DNA of 64,000 nucleotides, from the NCBI RefSeq assembly GCF_014851805.1, contig NZ_JACVAK010000001.1:1178001-1242000 (forward strand), read 5' to 3'. Shown in pieces: positions 63,436-64,000 of this stretch (its first letter is position 1; each line of letters begins with the position of its first letter). The translations under genes and the position numbers were made by a program. The notes beneath the pieces were generated by a model. The model had not been told where the DNA came from, did not search any database, and worked only from the letters and a program-made list of their open reading frames with translations. This stretch comes from Pseudoxanthomonas sp. PXM02 (lineage in GTDB: Bacteria > Pseudomonadota > Gammaproteobacteria > Xanthomonadales > Xanthomonadaceae).

Positions 63436-64000
63436 CGCTTTCTGGCGCATGGAGCGCGAGCTGCGGGCCGCGCACGCCATCATCGAACTGGCCGTGGCCA
63501 CCATGAACCGCACGGATCTGCAGCTGCTGCAGACGCGCGTGCGTGATGCAGGGATCGAGGGTAACGGCGCACTGCGCTCCGATGAGCGCGGCTCGGCCAT
63601 CAGCGCGGCCGAAGGCTTGGCGGCTGATCGCCCCGTGTTGCCGCCGCATACCGCGCACGTGCTGGGCATGGTGGGCCAACTGATCACGCTCGGTCGCGCC
63701 GACCAGCTAGCCGTTGACGAGCTGAACCGCATCGCCACCCGCGTTCGCCGTTCCTCGACGCATTTCGGCATTGGTTTGATCGCCGAGGAGCGCGCGCGTC
63801 AGTGCGAGCAGGAAGGCTTTTCCGTCGCGGGCGATACCGCATATGGCGGCGAAGAGCTGGCCATGGCTGCGGCCTGCTACGCGCTGCCCCTCAAGGACAT
63901 GCGTCGCCGTGATGGCATGTGCTTCAACACCGCGCCGGAGGGCTGGCCGTTCGCAAAACGCTGGTGGAAGCCCGCGCCAGTGACCAGCGATGGGCAAGGC
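63428..64000 (+). CDS. Hypothetical phage protein (3' end beyond window)
   Basis: The frame is open to the window edge, 191 codons so far, starting ATG 63428. The segment LIAEERARQCEQEGFSVAGDTAYGGEELAMAAACYALP followed by WPFAKRWWKP is a motif common in phage proteins of unknown role (ERxRQxxxEGw...GELAxAAxxYA...WPw...WWKP). The N-terminal helical half is unassigned. It is the last gene in view. Confidence 0.65.
   Translation, partial: MSDAFWRMERELRAAHAIIELAVATMNRTDLQLLQTRVRDAGIEGNGALRSDERGSAISAAEGLAADRPVLPPHTAHVLGMVGQLITLGRADQLAVDELNRIATRVRRSSTHFGIGLIAEERARQCEQEGFSVAGDTAYGGEELAMAAACYALPLKDMRRRDGMCFNTAPEGWPFAKRWWKPAPVTSDGQG

Larger units (their letters stand above)
27018..64000. mobile_element. 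P2-like prophage (left junction and most of the genome; right end beyond window)
   Basis: The element starts at the tRNA-Lys att site and runs off the window. It carries recognisable homologues of P2 Q, P, O, N, M, L, X, R, S, J, I, H, V, W, FI, FII, E/E', T, U, D and Ogr, plus lysis genes, a repressor/switch region and a primase. Structural frames are open and full-length, overlaps are tight and no pseudogene is seen, so the prophage looks intact within view. Differences from P2 are a primase/helicase instead of a visible gpA, J-I-H ahead of V-W, ogr in the early region, and accessory genes between att and cos. Confidence 0.95.

Overview
The window is high-GC proteobacterial DNA. The left part (1 to about 27,000) carries a chromosomal gene set typical of Xanthomonadaceae (Lysobacterales; Pseudoxanthomonas/Stenotrophomonas-like): tsaB, a YoaA-type helicase, PBP1b, two glycosyltransferases, relA, hrpA, dps, recQ, a GH3 beta-glucosidase with an MFS transporter, prlC and a GNAT gene. 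The taxonomic call is inferred from protein style and gene content, not from a search. From about 27,018 to beyond the right edge the window is one side of a P2-like (Peduoviridae-type) prophage.

Chromosomal part. Most genes lie on the minus strand. Two translationally coupled glycosyltransferases, two tandem secreted paralogues, dps, recQ, a small secreted protein and a GNAT gene are on the plus strand. A LacI-type operator lies upstream of the beta-glucosidase/MFS operon. A tRNA-type terminator and a 48-bp 3' fragment of tRNA-Lys(UUU) mark the left prophage junction. The intact tRNA and the integrase should lie to the right of base 64,000.

Prophage part. Next to the junction is an accessory block (27,289-30,812) of small unknown genes plus an SRAP (YedK/HMCES-like) protein. 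A 697-bp gene-free stretch follows. It holds a 324-bp element bounded by 20-bp inverted repeats and full of GGTAAYC motifs, then a sequence closely resembling the P2/186 cos site. A membrane protein of unknown function lies just inside cos. The structural genes then run as portal Q and terminase P leftward, and O, N, M, L, X, two holin-like genes, a GH19 endolysin, nested Rz/Rz1, R and S rightward. The tail follows as J, I, H, an unknown gene, V, W, FI, FII, E/E' (with a -1 slippery site), tape measure T, U and D. The J-I-H block precedes V-W, which is not the P2 order.

Control and early region (55.6-64 kb). A leftward block encodes a membrane OB-fold protein, a second membrane protein and an XRE repressor. 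The repressor faces a BcepMu gp16-like DNA-binding gene across a perfect operator palindrome. Then come an Ogr/Delta zinc-finger late activator, several small overlapping genes and a large zinc-binding primase/helicase in place of P2 gpA.

Most interesting signal. A compact structured RNA (59,032-59,117, ending in a strong terminator) shows a 6-nt loop TTGGCG. Hairpins in front of the primase leader peptide and of a later early gene show the exact complementary 6-nt loop CGCCAA. Another ACGCCAA/TTGGCGT pair lies just downstream of the RNA. The arrangement resembles the antisense immunity RNAs of P4 (CI RNA) and P1 (C4 RNA) and is proposed here as a loop-loop regulatory circuit controlling phage replication.
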